Shown in pieces: positions 16,330-24,772 of a stretch of 64,000 bases of DNA. Position 1 is the first letter of the stretch; the number at the start of each line of letters is the position of its first letter. The DNA lies in assembly GCF_029892155.1 (NCBI RefSeq), contig NZ_JARZAG010000016.1:1-64000 (forward strand), written 5' to 3'. The notes under the pieces are model-generated. The model made no database searches. It saw only the letters and a list, made by a program, of their open reading frames with translations, and was not told the origin of the DNA. Source of the stretch: Kitasatospora sp. GAS204B (GTDB lineage: Bacteria; Actinomycetota; Actinomycetes; Streptomycetales; Streptomycetaceae). The position numbers were made by a program, and so were the translations under genes.

Positions 16330-16965
16330 ATGACGAAGCCGCTGAACGAACGGCCCGAGCACGAGCCGTACCAGGGATCGACGCGATCGGACTCTCCGTC
16401 CGAGGAGGGCCCGCAGCAGGTGCTGATCGTCGGCCCGGACGGGATGGCGGTCGGCACGGCGCCGGGCGGCGCGGGCCGCGCCTTCGGTCGCGCCGGTGAG
16501 GGACAGGGCGAGCAGCGCGAGCTGCCGGTGACCGAGATGGTCGAGCAGCCCGCCAAGGTGATGCGGATCGGCAGCATGATCAAGCAGCTGCTGGAGGAGG
16601 TCCGCGCCGCTCCCCTCGACGAGGCCAGCAGGGTCCGGTTGAAGGACATCCACGCCAGCTCGATCAAGGAGCTGGAACTCGGCCTGGCCCCGGAGCTGGT
16701 GGCCGAGCTGGAGCGGCTCTCGCTGCCGTTCACCGAGGACACCATTCCCACCGAGGCCGAGCTGCGGATCGCCCAGGCCCAGCTGGTCGGCTGGCTGGAG
16801 GGCCTGTTCCACGGCATCCAGACCGCGCTCTTCGCCCAGCAGATGGCCGCCCGGGCCCAGCTGGAGCAGATGCGCCGGGCGCTGCCGCCCGGCAGCGCGC
16901 CGCAGGACCTGGACTTCGAGGAGCCGGGCGAGGGCCGCGGCCTGCGCTCGGGCCCGTACCTGTAG
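16330..16965 (+). CDS. bpa: bacterial proteasome activator Bpa/PafE
   Basis: A 211-aa protein matching the actinobacterial ring-shaped, ATP-independent proteasome activator. The conserved region starts at QVLIVGPDGMA; four-helix-bundle segments follow (KVMRIGSMIKQLLEEVR, LERLSLPF, LIVG-like AQLVGWLEGLFHGIQTALF). The C-terminal tail ends SGPYL, close to the GQYL motif that docks on the 20S proteasome. ATG 16330 has AAGGAGG unusually close (about 1 nt), so an upstream TTG at 16294 is possible. It works with the proteasome on unfolded proteins. Name by family resemblance. Confidence 0.88.
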   Translation: MTKPLNERPEHEPYQGSTRSDSPSEEGPQQVLIVGPDGMAVGTAPGGAGRAFGRAGEGQGEQRELPVTEMVEQPAKVMRIGSMIKQLLEEVRAAPLDEASRVRLKDIHASSIKELELGLAPELVAELERLSLPFTEDTIPTEAELRIAQAQLVGWLEGLFHGIQTALFAQQMAARAQLEQMRRALPPGSAPQDLDFEEPGEGRGLRSGPYL

Positions 16966-17081
16966 CTCGTACCCGGTGCACCGCGCCCCCGCCCGCTGGG
17001 CCGGGAGCGGTGGCACCGGGCCGCACGGCAGCCGATACCCTGACCCCTGTCGACGGCCCGCCGAGGGGGAAGCAGAGGACC

Positions 17082-18536
17082 ATGAGCGAGGACGGCAGCA
17101 CCGGAGTGGACCAACCGATGGGGCAGCTCCACTCGCTGGGCCACGGCCGGTATGTCCTGCAACGCCTGTTGGGCGAGGGCGGCATGGCCTCGGTCCACCT
17201 GGCCTACGACAACACGCTGGGCCGCAATGTCGCGGTGAAGACCCTGCACACCGAGCTGGGCCGGGAGGCGTCCTTCCGCGAGCGCTTCCGCCGCGAGGCG
17301 CAGGCCGTCGCCCGGCTGTCGCACGCCAACATCGTCACCGTCTACGACAGCGGCGAGGAGGTGGCGCCGGACGGCGCGACCACCCCGTACATCGTGATGG
17401 AGCTGGTCGAGGGCCTCTCGCTGCGCGACGTGCTGAACCAGGCGATCGCCGAGCACGGCGCGATGCCCACCGAGCAGGCGCTGCGGATCACCGGCGCGGT
17501 GCTGGCCGCCCTGGACACCTCGCACGACCAGGGTCTGGTGCACCGCGACATCAAGCCGGGCAACGTCATGGTGAACACCAAGGGCGAAGTCAAGGTGATG
17601 GACTTCGGCATCGCCCGGGCCATGCAGTCGGGGGTCACCTCGATGACCCAGACCGGCATGGTGGTCGGCACCCCGCAGTACCTCTCGCCCGAGCAGGCGC
17701 TCGGCAAGAGCGTGGACGCCCGCTCCGACCTCTACTCGGTCGGCTGCATGCTCTTCGAACTGCTCACCGGGCAGCTGCCGTTCGACGGGGACTCGCCGTT
17801 CTCGATCGCCTACAAGCACGTCCAGGAGCAGCCGCCGGCGCCGTCCAGCGTGAACCGGGCGGTCAGCCCGGCGGTGGACGCGCTGGTCGCCCGCGCGCTG
17901 CGCAAGGACCCGTCGCACCGGTTCCCGACCGCCGCCGCGATGCGCGAGGAGGTCGAGCGGGTCGCGGCAGGGGAGCGGGGCGGCGGTGGTGGCGGCACCC
18001 CGCTGGTGATCAGCGAGGGCCCGCGGTCGGCGCACGCCGCCTCGTCGTCGCTGGCCAACTTCCCGCCGGTCATCGGTGACATCAACACCCCGAACCCGCA
18101 GGTCGCCCAGCCCTACCAGCCGATGCACACCGGCTCGCCGTACGGCCCGGGGCCGCACACCCCGCCGCCGCCGAGCTACGGTCCGGGCCCGACCGCCCAG
18201 CCGCCGGGCTTCCAGCAGCCGCAGGCGTACCCGACCCCGGTGCCGCAGCCGTTCCAGACCCCGCCCGCCTTCCCGCGGCAGGGCCAGACCCCGCCGCCGA
18301 TGCCGGGCCCGCTGCAGCAGGGGGCCCCGTACCAGCAGCCGCCGGCCCTGGTGAAGGCCGACAACCGCGGGTGCTCCACGGCGCTGGTGGTGGTCGGGGT
18401 GATCATCGGCCTGATCGTGCTGATGGTCATCATCATCGCCATCGTGGCGACCAGGAGCACGGATACCAGCTCCAGCGGCCTGCCGCACCTGCCCGCCGTG
18501 GTCGCCCAGCTGTCGCCCGGGCCCGACCTGGGCTGA
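17082..18536 (+). CDS. transmembrane Ser/Thr protein kinase (Pkn-type)
   Basis: A 484-aa Hanks-type kinase. The kinase domain (about residues 24-290) has GEGGMASV, VAVKTL (ATP lysine), HRDIKPGN near 154 and MDFGIA. A Pro/Gln-rich linker (about 325-425) precedes a single membrane helix (VVVGVIIGLIVLMVIIIAIV) and a short outside tail of about 25 residues. There are no PASTA repeats. The activation loop SMTQTGMVVGTPQYLSPEQA is shared with the next gene's product, showing duplication. The pair lies 135 bp apart on the same strand. Confidence 0.95.
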   Translation: MSEDGSTGVDQPMGQLHSLGHGRYVLQRLLGEGGMASVHLAYDNTLGRNVAVKTLHTELGREASFRERFRREAQAVARLSHANIVTVYDSGEEVAPDGATTPYIVMELVEGLSLRDVLNQAIAEHGAMPTEQALRITGAVLAALDTSHDQGLVHRDIKPGNVMVNTKGEVKVMDFGIARAMQSGVTSMTQTGMVVGTPQYLSPEQALGKSVDARSDLYSVGCMLFELLTGQLPFDGDSPFSIAYKHVQEQPPAPSSVNRAVSPAVDALVARALRKDPSHRFPTAAAMREEVERVAAGERGGGGGGTPLVISEGPRSAHAASSSLANFPPVIGDINTPNPQVAQPYQPMHTGSPYGPGPHTPPPPSYGPGPTAQPPGFQQPQAYPTPVPQPFQTPPAFPRQGQTPPPMPGPLQQGAPYQQPPALVKADNRGCSTALVVVGVIIGLIVLMVIIIAIVATRSTDTSSSGLPHLPAVVAQLSPGPDLG

Positions 18537-18671
18537 CACCGGGCCGGCACCGGTTCGGCCACCCCGCCCCCCGCAACGCATTCGGGGTGCGGGGGCCGGA
18601 GGCGGTAGCGTTCTGGAGGAGCGAATCGAAAGGGCGACCGCGACCAGAGCGTCGGCCCGGGGCGAGGAGTA

Positions 18672-20399
18672 ATGGCACAGACGCATGAGCCCAGCGACGG
18701 CGAGGAGTTCACTCCCGCCCCCGGTGCCGGTCCTGAACAGCCGCCCCTGCCCGAGAGCGACGCCGAGGAGACCACCGCGGCCCGCGCCCTGGGCCAGCCG
18801 CCCGGCGCGCCCTACGGCGGCCCCGGCACTCCGAGCCGGGGCATCGCGGCGGCGCTCGGCACTCTCGGTGACGGCCGCTACCGGCTGACCCACCGGTTGG
18901 GCCGCGGCGGCATGGCCGAGGTGCTGGCCGCCCAGGACATCCGGCTCGGCCGCCAGGTCGCCGTCAAGCTGCTCCGCCCCGAGCTGGCCCAGGACGAGGT
19001 GGCCCGGCTGCGGTTCACCCGCGAGGCGCACTCGGTGGCCTCGCTGAACCACCACTCGATCGTCGCGGTCTACGACACCGGCGAGGAGCTGGTGGGCGGT
19101 GAGTCGACCCCGTACATCGTGATGGAGCTGGTCGAGGGCCGCACGGTGCGCGAGCTGCTGGTGGCCGAGCAGGCGCCGCCGGTCGACCAGGCGCTGATCA
19201 TCATCGCCGGGGTGCTGGAGGCGCTGGACTACAGCCACCGGCACGGCATCGTGCACCGCGACATCAAGCCCGCGAACGTGATCATCACGACCAGCGGCGC
19301 GGTCAAGGTGATGGACTTCGGCATCGCCCGCGCGCTCGACGGCGCGGCCAGCACGATGACCCAGACCGGCATGGTGATGGGCACCCCGCAGTACCTCTCG
19401 CCCGAGCAGGCGCTGGGCAAGCCGGTCGACCACCGCTCCGACCTGTACGCGGCCGGCTGCATGCTCTACGAACTGCTCGCGCTGCGCCCGCCGTTCACCG
19501 GCGACACCCCGCTCTCGGTGGTCTACCAGCACGTCCAGGACGCTCCGGTGCCGCCCTCGCAGGCCAACTCCCGGGTGCCCTGGCAGCTGGACGAGCTGGT
19601 GCTGCGCTCGCTGGCGAAGAACCCGGACGACCGGTTCCAGGGCGCCGACGAGTTCCGCGCCCACGTGCAGCACGCGCTGCGCGAGATGCACGGCGGCGCG
19701 GGCGGCTACCCGACCACCCTGCTCGGCGGGTACGACGGCACGCCGGGGCAGGGCACCGCGGTCACCGCGGTGCTCGGGGCGAGCGCGCTGCCGCCGAACG
19801 ACCGGACCGCGGTGCTGAACGGCTACCAGACCCCGCGGGCGCCCTACGGCGGCGCGGGCGGCGGGTCCGGCAGCGGCGGTGGCGACGGCTACGGCGACGG
19901 GTACCAGGACGAGCCGCGGCCCGCGGGCCGCCGCAAGGCGTTGGCCTGGGCGGCCGGCGTGGTGCTGGTGCTGGCGGCCGGGATCGGCGTCGCGGTCGCG
20001 GCCAACGGCGGCGGTGGTGGCGGTGGCGGCCAGAACGTGCTCCCGCCGCAGCAGAGCAGCTCGGTCTCGACCGACACGCCGAGCGACTCGCCGACCACGC
20101 AGAGCCCGACGTCCACCCCGTCGGCGAGCTCGAGCCACAGCCGGAGCAGCTACCAGCCGCCCAGCGACAACACGCCGCCGAGCCAGCCCAGCTACCGGCC
20201 GACGCGGTCCGCTTCGCCGAGCGGCAGCGCGTCCTCCTCGGCGTCGGCCTCGACGTCCTCCTCGGCGTCCGCGTCCTCCTCCGCCTCGTCCAGCGCGAGC
20301 TCGGGCTCGTCGCCGAGCGGCGTCCCGAGCAGCGCGACCAGCGCGCCGCCGAGCGGGTCCAGCCACTCGCCGATCACGGGGACGCTCCTGCCCGGATAA
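18672..20399 (+). CDS. transmembrane Ser/Thr protein kinase, paralogue
   Basis: A 575-aa Hanks-type kinase paralogous to the upstream one. GRGGMAEV, VAVKLL, HRDIKPAN and MDFGIA are intact within about residues 70-335. A Gly-rich juxtamembrane linker and one membrane helix (about 420-440) lead to an extracellular tail of about 130 residues made largely of Ser, with Thr and Pro. No PASTA or other sensor domain is visible. The Ser-rich tail could be a wall-spanning or glycosylated stalk. ATG 18672 follows a GGCGAGGAG ribosome site. Confidence 0.95.
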   Translation: MAQTHEPSDGEEFTPAPGAGPEQPPLPESDAEETTAARALGQPPGAPYGGPGTPSRGIAAALGTLGDGRYRLTHRLGRGGMAEVLAAQDIRLGRQVAVKLLRPELAQDEVARLRFTREAHSVASLNHHSIVAVYDTGEELVGGESTPYIVMELVEGRTVRELLVAEQAPPVDQALIIIAGVLEALDYSHRHGIVHRDIKPANVIITTSGAVKVMDFGIARALDGAASTMTQTGMVMGTPQYLSPEQALGKPVDHRSDLYAAGCMLYELLALRPPFTGDTPLSVVYQHVQDAPVPPSQANSRVPWQLDELVLRSLAKNPDDRFQGADEFRAHVQHALREMHGGAGGYPTTLLGGYDGTPGQGTAVTAVLGASALPPNDRTAVLNGYQTPRAPYGGAGGGSGSGGGDGYGDGYQDEPRPAGRRKALAWAAGVVLVLAAGIGVAVAANGGGGGGGGQNVLPPQQSSSVSTDTPSDSPTTQSPTSTPSASSSHSRSSYQPPSDNTPPSQPSYRPTRSASPSGSASSSASASTSSSASASSSASSSASSGSSPSGVPSSATSAPPSGSSHSPITGTLLPG

Positions 20400-20411
20400 C
20401 TGCCGGTTTCG

Positions 20412-21506
20412 TCAGTTCACGAACGCGTCGAGGACCTGCTCGTACTCCTGGCACCACCAGACCGTCTGCGCGGCGGCGGCCGGGAAGAGCGGGTCCGCGC
20501 GCGGATCGGCGCGCTGGTAGCGCCACTGCAGCATCCAGAAGTCGTTCAGCCGCTCCCACCAGACCCGGTGCACCGCGAGCGCGAGTTCCTCGGCCCCGGC
20601 GCCGGCCGTGGCCCGGTAGCCGCGGGCGTAGTGCCGCACCCGGGCCAGGTCCAGCTCGCCGGTGGCCGGGTCGTTGAAGATCAGCGTGGCGGCCCGGACG
20701 GTCTCCTCGGCACGCGGCCGCACCCGCAGCCGGTCCCAGTCCAGCACCGCCACCACCCGCTCACCGCGGTGCAGCAGGTTGAGCCCGTGGAAGTCGCCGT
20801 GCACCCAGCCCGAGGGCGCGATCGCGGTCGGCGCGGGCCGGCGGTGCCGGTGCGCGCCGAGCAGGTCGGCCCGCTCGGCCAGCCGGTACTCGGCCAGCCG
20901 GTCGAAGGCGTGGTAGGGGCGGCGTCGGGCGGCCAGCTCGGCCAGCCGGGCGGCCAGTTCGAGGCCGGCGTCGGGGTCGGCGCTGGGCAGCGCGACGGGC
21001 TGGGTGACGGGGGCGCAGACCCGCGCCAGGGCGCCGTGCAGCTCGGCGAGCAGCGTGCCGAGCGCGCCGCACGCCGTCGGTGTCAACTCGGCGCCGGTGC
21101 GATGCCGGCCCGCCACCCAGGGGTAGAGCGCGAAGTGGCGGTCCTGGTGGTCGGTGACGGTGCGGCCGTCCCGGGCGGCCAGCGGCGGCGGCACCGGCAG
21201 GCCCAGCTCGGCCAGCGCGCCGCTGGCCCGGTGCTGGGCGGTGATCGCGGCCGAGGTGGCGGTGGCCGGCTCGACGTAGCACTTCAGGAAGTACCGCCCG
21301 CTGTCGGTGGTCACCCGGTAGCCGCGGTTCAGCAGGCCCTCGGCCACCGGCTCGGCGGCCAGCAGCCGGCCGACCCGGAAGTCACGCAGTACCCGCGCGA
21401 TGACCTGGCGCGGGACGGGTGGGCTGAGCGTGCCGACCGGCGGGGCAGCGGCGTCGGGGCCGTCCAGCGGCGGGGCGTCGGCCAGGACGATCTCACGGTA
21501 GGTCAC
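20412..21506 (-). CDS. APH-fold small-molecule kinase (phosphotransferase family)
   Basis: A 364-aa protein of the aminoglycoside-phosphotransferase / homoserine-kinase-II fold. The Brenner-type catalytic loop is HGDFHGLNLL and the metal-binding motif VLDWDR. N-lobe residues YFLKCYVE carry the ATP lysine. Homologues include stress kinases and homoserine kinases; substrate cannot be assigned. It is convergent with the second Ser/Thr kinase, with 12 bp between stops. Start at ATG 21506. Confidence 0.85.
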   Translation of the reverse strand: MTYREIVLADAPPLDGPDAAAPPVGTLSPPVPRQVIARVLRDFRVGRLLAAEPVAEGLLNRGYRVTTDSGRYFLKCYVEPATATSAAITAQHRASGALAELGLPVPPPLAARDGRTVTDHQDRHFALYPWVAGRHRTGAELTPTACGALGTLLAELHGALARVCAPVTQPVALPSADPDAGLELAARLAELAARRRPYHAFDRLAEYRLAERADLLGAHRHRRPAPTAIAPSGWVHGDFHGLNLLHRGERVVAVLDWDRLRVRPRAEETVRAATLIFNDPATGELDLARVRHYARGYRATAGAGAEELALAVHRVWWERLNDFWMLQWRYQRADPRADPLFPAAAAQTVWWCQEYEQVLDAFVN

Positions 21507-21615
21507 GCTTGGTGATCGTACTTCCGCACCCTGTGTGCGGGCTGGATGGCCGAAATTGCCCGGTTGTGAGCGGCCGTCCTCGCGCGATGATCACCGATGG
21601 AGCGGCAACGACCGG

Positions 21616-22275
21616 CTAATGGTGCTGATCTGTGCCCAGCCGGGCCACGTACGCGGCCGCCTGGGTGCGTCGCGCCATCCCCATTTTGGCCAGCAGGCTG
21701 GAGACGTAGTTCTTCACCGTCTTCTCCGCCAGGTGAAGTTCACCGCCGATCTGCCGATTGGTCATCCCCTCGCCGATCAACTCCAGGATCCGGCGCTCCT
21801 GCTTGGTCAGCTGGGCGAGCTTCTCGTCCTCCTTCTCGCCGCCGCCGCGCAGCCGCTCCAGCACCCGGCTGGTGGCCACCGGATCGAGCAGCGAGCGGCC
21901 CGCCGCCACGTCGCGCACCGCCGAGAGCAGGTCGCTGCCGCGGATCGCCTTGAGCACGTATCCCGAGGCCCCGGCCATGATCGAGTCGAAGAGCGCCTCG
22001 TCGTCGGAGAACGAGGTGAGCATCAGGCAGCGGGTCTCGGGCCGCTGCGAGCGGATCTCCCGGCAGACCTCGACCCCGTTGCCGTCGGGCAGCCGGACGT
22101 CGAGGACCGCGACGTCCGGGGCCACCGCGGGGATCCGGGCGAGCGCCTCGGCGGCGGTGCCGGCCTCGCCGACCACCTCGATGTCCGGCTCGTCGGAGAG
22201 CAGTTCGTGCACGCCGCGCCGGACCACCTCGTGATCGTCAAGCAGGAACACCCTGATTCGCCCGGTTTCGCTCAT
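21616..22275 (-). CDS. NarL/DevR-family response regulator
   Basis: A 219-aa regulator close to mycobacterial DevR/DosR throughout. The receiver domain has DDHEVVRRG, the phospho-acceptor Asp in VAVLDVRLPDGNG, MLTSFS and the LKAIRG lysine. The C-terminal LuxR-type HTH reads MTNRQIGGELHLAEKTVKNY. No histidine kinase is adjacent (orphan). ATG 22275 is preferred over the TTG at 22281. It is divergent from the bkd operon; a palindrome at 22456-22467 in between is a candidate binding site. Related streptomycete orphan regulators influence hypoxia response and antibiotic production. Confidence 0.92.
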   Translation of the reverse strand: MSETGRIRVFLLDDHEVVRRGVHELLSDEPDIEVVGEAGTAAEALARIPAVAPDVAVLDVRLPDGNGVEVCREIRSQRPETRCLMLTSFSDDEALFDSIMAGASGYVLKAIRGSDLLSAVRDVAAGRSLLDPVATSRVLERLRGGGEKEDEKLAQLTKQERRILELIGEGMTNRQIGGELHLAEKTVKNYVSSLLAKMGMARRTQAAAYVARLGTDQHH

Positions 22276-22635
22276 TGTCAAAGGCTCCCATATCCAGACA
22301 GGACGGATCTATCGTCCGCACCGGTCGTCCGCACAATCCGTCCGGCAAACCCCCTTACGCGAAACGCGCTGCCCGGATAGCGTGCGCTGGTGTCCTGACG
22401 GCACCGCCGGCGCGAGCTTCATGCCCGGCTCGACCCCCACCCAGGTCGGAACAAGTAGGACGTCCTAGCGCAGGCGCGCCGAGAGCGCCCGCTGGGTAAC
22501 GTTCTCGTGGGGCTGCCGTCGGAAAAGGATCACCACCTGCCGCGTATTCGGCGCGCATACCCCGCGCTCCGTGCGAGGAGGTGACCGGACCGGTCACCGG
22601 CGACCCCGGGCGGCCGGACAGACCGAGGAGTGAAC
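22276..22635. promoter_or_regulatory. divergent promoter region with a 12-bp palindrome
   Basis: A 360-bp space between the DevR-like regulator and the E1alpha gene. It contains no convincing gene. TAGGACGTCCTA at 22456-22467 is a perfect palindrome resembling the inner part of DevR-type boxes. Promoters for both flanking genes must lie here, but no consensus hexamers could be named with confidence. Confidence 0.5.
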
Positions 22636-23781
22636 GTGACCGTCAAAAGCACGGCGAGGGCGCGCAAGAAGGCGTCCCCCGGCGTCCCCGACAGCCTCGC
22701 CACGGGGAAGGACGCCCCTGCCGAGCTCGTCCAACTGCTCACCCCGGAAGGCGAGCGGGTCGAGCACCCGGACTACCCGCTGACCGTCACCCCGGAGGAG
22801 CTGCGCTCCCTCTACCGTGACCTGGTGCTGGTGCGGCGCTTCGACGCCGAGGCCACCGCACTGCAGCGGCAGGGCGAGCTGGGCCTGTGGGCCTCGCTGC
22901 TCGGCCAGGAGGCGGCGCAGGTCGGCAGCGGCCGCGCGATGCGGGAGAAGGACTACGCCTTCCCCACCTACCGCGAGCACGGCGTCGCCTGGTGCCGCGG
23001 GGTGGACCCGCTGAACCTGCTCGGGATGTTCCGTGGCGTGAACCACGGCGGCTGGGACCCGAACGAGAAGAACTTCCACCTCTACACCATCGTGATCGGC
23101 TCGCAGACCCTGCACGCGACCGGCTACGCGATGGGCATCACCAAGGACGGCGCGGACGACGCCGTGATCGCCTACTTCGGCGACGGTGCCTCCAGCCAGG
23201 GCGACGTCAACGAGGCGTTCACCTTCGCCTCGGTCTACAACGCGCCGGTGGTCTTCTTCTGCCAGAACAACCAGTGGGCGATCTCCGAGCCCACCACCAC
23301 CCAGACCCGGATCCCGCTCTACCGCCGCGCCTCCGGCTTCGGCTTCCCGGGCGTCCGGGTGGACGGCAACGACGTGCTGGCCTGCCTGGCGGTCACCCGC
23401 TGGGCGCTGGACCGCGCGCGCAGCGGCAGCGGCCCGGTGCTGATCGAGGCCTTCACCTACCGGATGGGCGCGCACACCACCTCCGACGACCCGACCCGCT
23501 ACCGGGCGAACGAGGAGACCGAGGCCTGGAAGGCCAAGGACCCGATCTCCCGGCTCAAGGCGCACCTGGAGCGCGAGCAGCTGGCCGACGAGGAGTTCTT
23601 CGCCGCCGTCGAGGCCGAGAGCGAGACCCTGGGGCTGCGGGTGCGCGAGGGCGTGCGCTCGATGCCGGACCCGGACGCGACGCTGATCTTCGACCATGTC
23701 TACGCGGAGCCGCACGCCCTGGTGGCGGAGGAGCGGGCCGAGTATGTCGCGTACGCGGAGTCCTTCGAGGGCGGGGAGTAG
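22636..23781 (+). CDS. bkdA: branched-chain 2-oxoacid (or pyruvate) dehydrogenase E1 component, alpha subunit
   Basis: A 381-aa thiamine-diphosphate enzyme subunit. The TPP motif spans GDGASSQGDVNEA to QNNQWAIS, and the phosphorylation-loop region RMGAHTTSDDPTRY is typical of branched-chain E1alpha. With E1beta it decarboxylates branched-chain 2-oxo acids from Val, Leu and Ile to acyl-CoA, giving the starters for iso/anteiso fatty acids and polyketides. GTG 22636 lies 5 bp after GAGGAG; GTG 22630 overlaps the ribosome site. First gene of an E1a-E1b-E2 operon without E3. Confidence 0.9.
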   Translation: MTVKSTARARKKASPGVPDSLATGKDAPAELVQLLTPEGERVEHPDYPLTVTPEELRSLYRDLVLVRRFDAEATALQRQGELGLWASLLGQEAAQVGSGRAMREKDYAFPTYREHGVAWCRGVDPLNLLGMFRGVNHGGWDPNEKNFHLYTIVIGSQTLHATGYAMGITKDGADDAVIAYFGDGASSQGDVNEAFTFASVYNAPVVFFCQNNQWAISEPTTTQTRIPLYRRASGFGFPGVRVDGNDVLACLAVTRWALDRARSGSGPVLIEAFTYRMGAHTTSDDPTRYRANEETEAWKAKDPISRLKAHLEREQLADEEFFAAVEAESETLGLRVREGVRSMPDPDATLIFDHVYAEPHALVAEERAEYVAYAESFEGGE

Positions 23782-23787
23782 TCGAAC

Positions 23788-24759
23788 ATGTCCAAGCTCA
23801 CCATGTCGAAGGCCATCAATGAGGGTCTTCGAGCCTGCCTCGAGACCGACCCGAAGACCCTGATCATGGGTGAGGACGTCGGAAAGCTCGGCGGCGTCTT
23901 CCGGGTCACCGACGGCCTGCAGAAGGACTTCGGCGAGGACCGGGTGATCGACACCCCGCTCGCCGAGTCCGGCATCGTCGGCACCGCGATCGGCCTGGCG
24001 CTGCGCGGCTACCGCCCGATCGTCGAGATCCAGTTCGACGGCTTCGTCTACCCGGCCTTCGACCAGATCGTCACCCAGCTGGCCAAGATGCACGCCCGCG
24101 CGCTCGGGCACGTCAAGATGCCCGTTACCATCCGCATCCCCTACGCGGGTGGCATCGGCGCCGTCGAGCACCACAGCGAGTCGCACGAGGCCTACTTCGC
24201 GCACACCGCGGGCCTGCGGGTGGTCACCCCGTCCAACCCGGACGACGCCTACTGGATGCTGCGCCAGTCGGTCGAGTCCGACGACCCGGTGATCTTCCTG
24301 GAGCCCAAGGCCCGTTACTGGGACAAGGCCGAGATCAGCAGCGCCCCCGAGCTGGACCTGCACGCGGCCAAGGTGGTGCGCCCCGGCACCGACCTGACGC
24401 TGCTCGCCTACGGTCCGATGGTCAAGGTCTGCCTGGAGGCCGCCCAGGCCGCCGAGCAGGACGGCCACCGGGTCGAGGTGGTCGACCTGCGCTCGCTCTC
24501 GCCGGTCGACTTCGCGACCCTGGAGGCCTCGGTGAAGCGCACCGGGCGGGCCGTGGTGGTGCACGAGGCGCCGGTCTTCATGGGCATGGGCGCCGAGCTG
24601 GCCGCCCGGCTCACCGAGCGGTGCTTCTACCACCTGGAGGCCCCCGTCCTGCGGGTCGGCGGCTACCACGCGCCGTACCCGCCGTCCCGGGTCGAGGAGC
24701 AGTACCTGCCCGACCTGGACCGGGTGCTGGACGCCGTCGACCGCGCACTGGCGTTCTGA
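23788..24759 (+). CDS. bkdB: branched-chain 2-oxoacid (or pyruvate) dehydrogenase E1 component, beta subunit
   Basis: A 323-aa beta subunit of the E1 heterotetramer. Typical features are MGEDVGKLGGVFRVTDGL, the TPP-contacting region PLAESGIVGTAIGLA, VEIQFDGFVYPAFDQI and the transketolase C-domain (VDLRSLSPVD). It starts 6 bp after the alpha subunit stop, consistent with equimolar expression, and the E2 gene follows 13 bp later. Confidence 0.93.
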   Translation: MSKLTMSKAINEGLRACLETDPKTLIMGEDVGKLGGVFRVTDGLQKDFGEDRVIDTPLAESGIVGTAIGLALRGYRPIVEIQFDGFVYPAFDQIVTQLAKMHARALGHVKMPVTIRIPYAGGIGAVEHHSESHEAYFAHTAGLRVVTPSNPDDAYWMLRQSVESDDPVIFLEPKARYWDKAEISSAPELDLHAAKVVRPGTDLTLLAYGPMVKVCLEAAQAAEQDGHRVEVVDLRSLSPVDFATLEASVKRTGRAVVVHEAPVFMGMGAELAARLTERCFYHLEAPVLRVGGYHAPYPPSRVEEQYLPDLDRVLDAVDRALAF

Positions 24760-24772
24760 GGGGAGTGACTCG

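Noticed and set aside
15810..20366. 1518-codon minus-strand open frame across Bpa and the kinases
   Set aside because: Spans several genuine plus-strand genes and has low-complexity, Arg/Val-rich content; shadow frame.
17082..20399. Kinases as part of the biosynthetic cluster
   Set aside because: The kinase pair and bpa are conserved core genes, well separated from the cluster operon.
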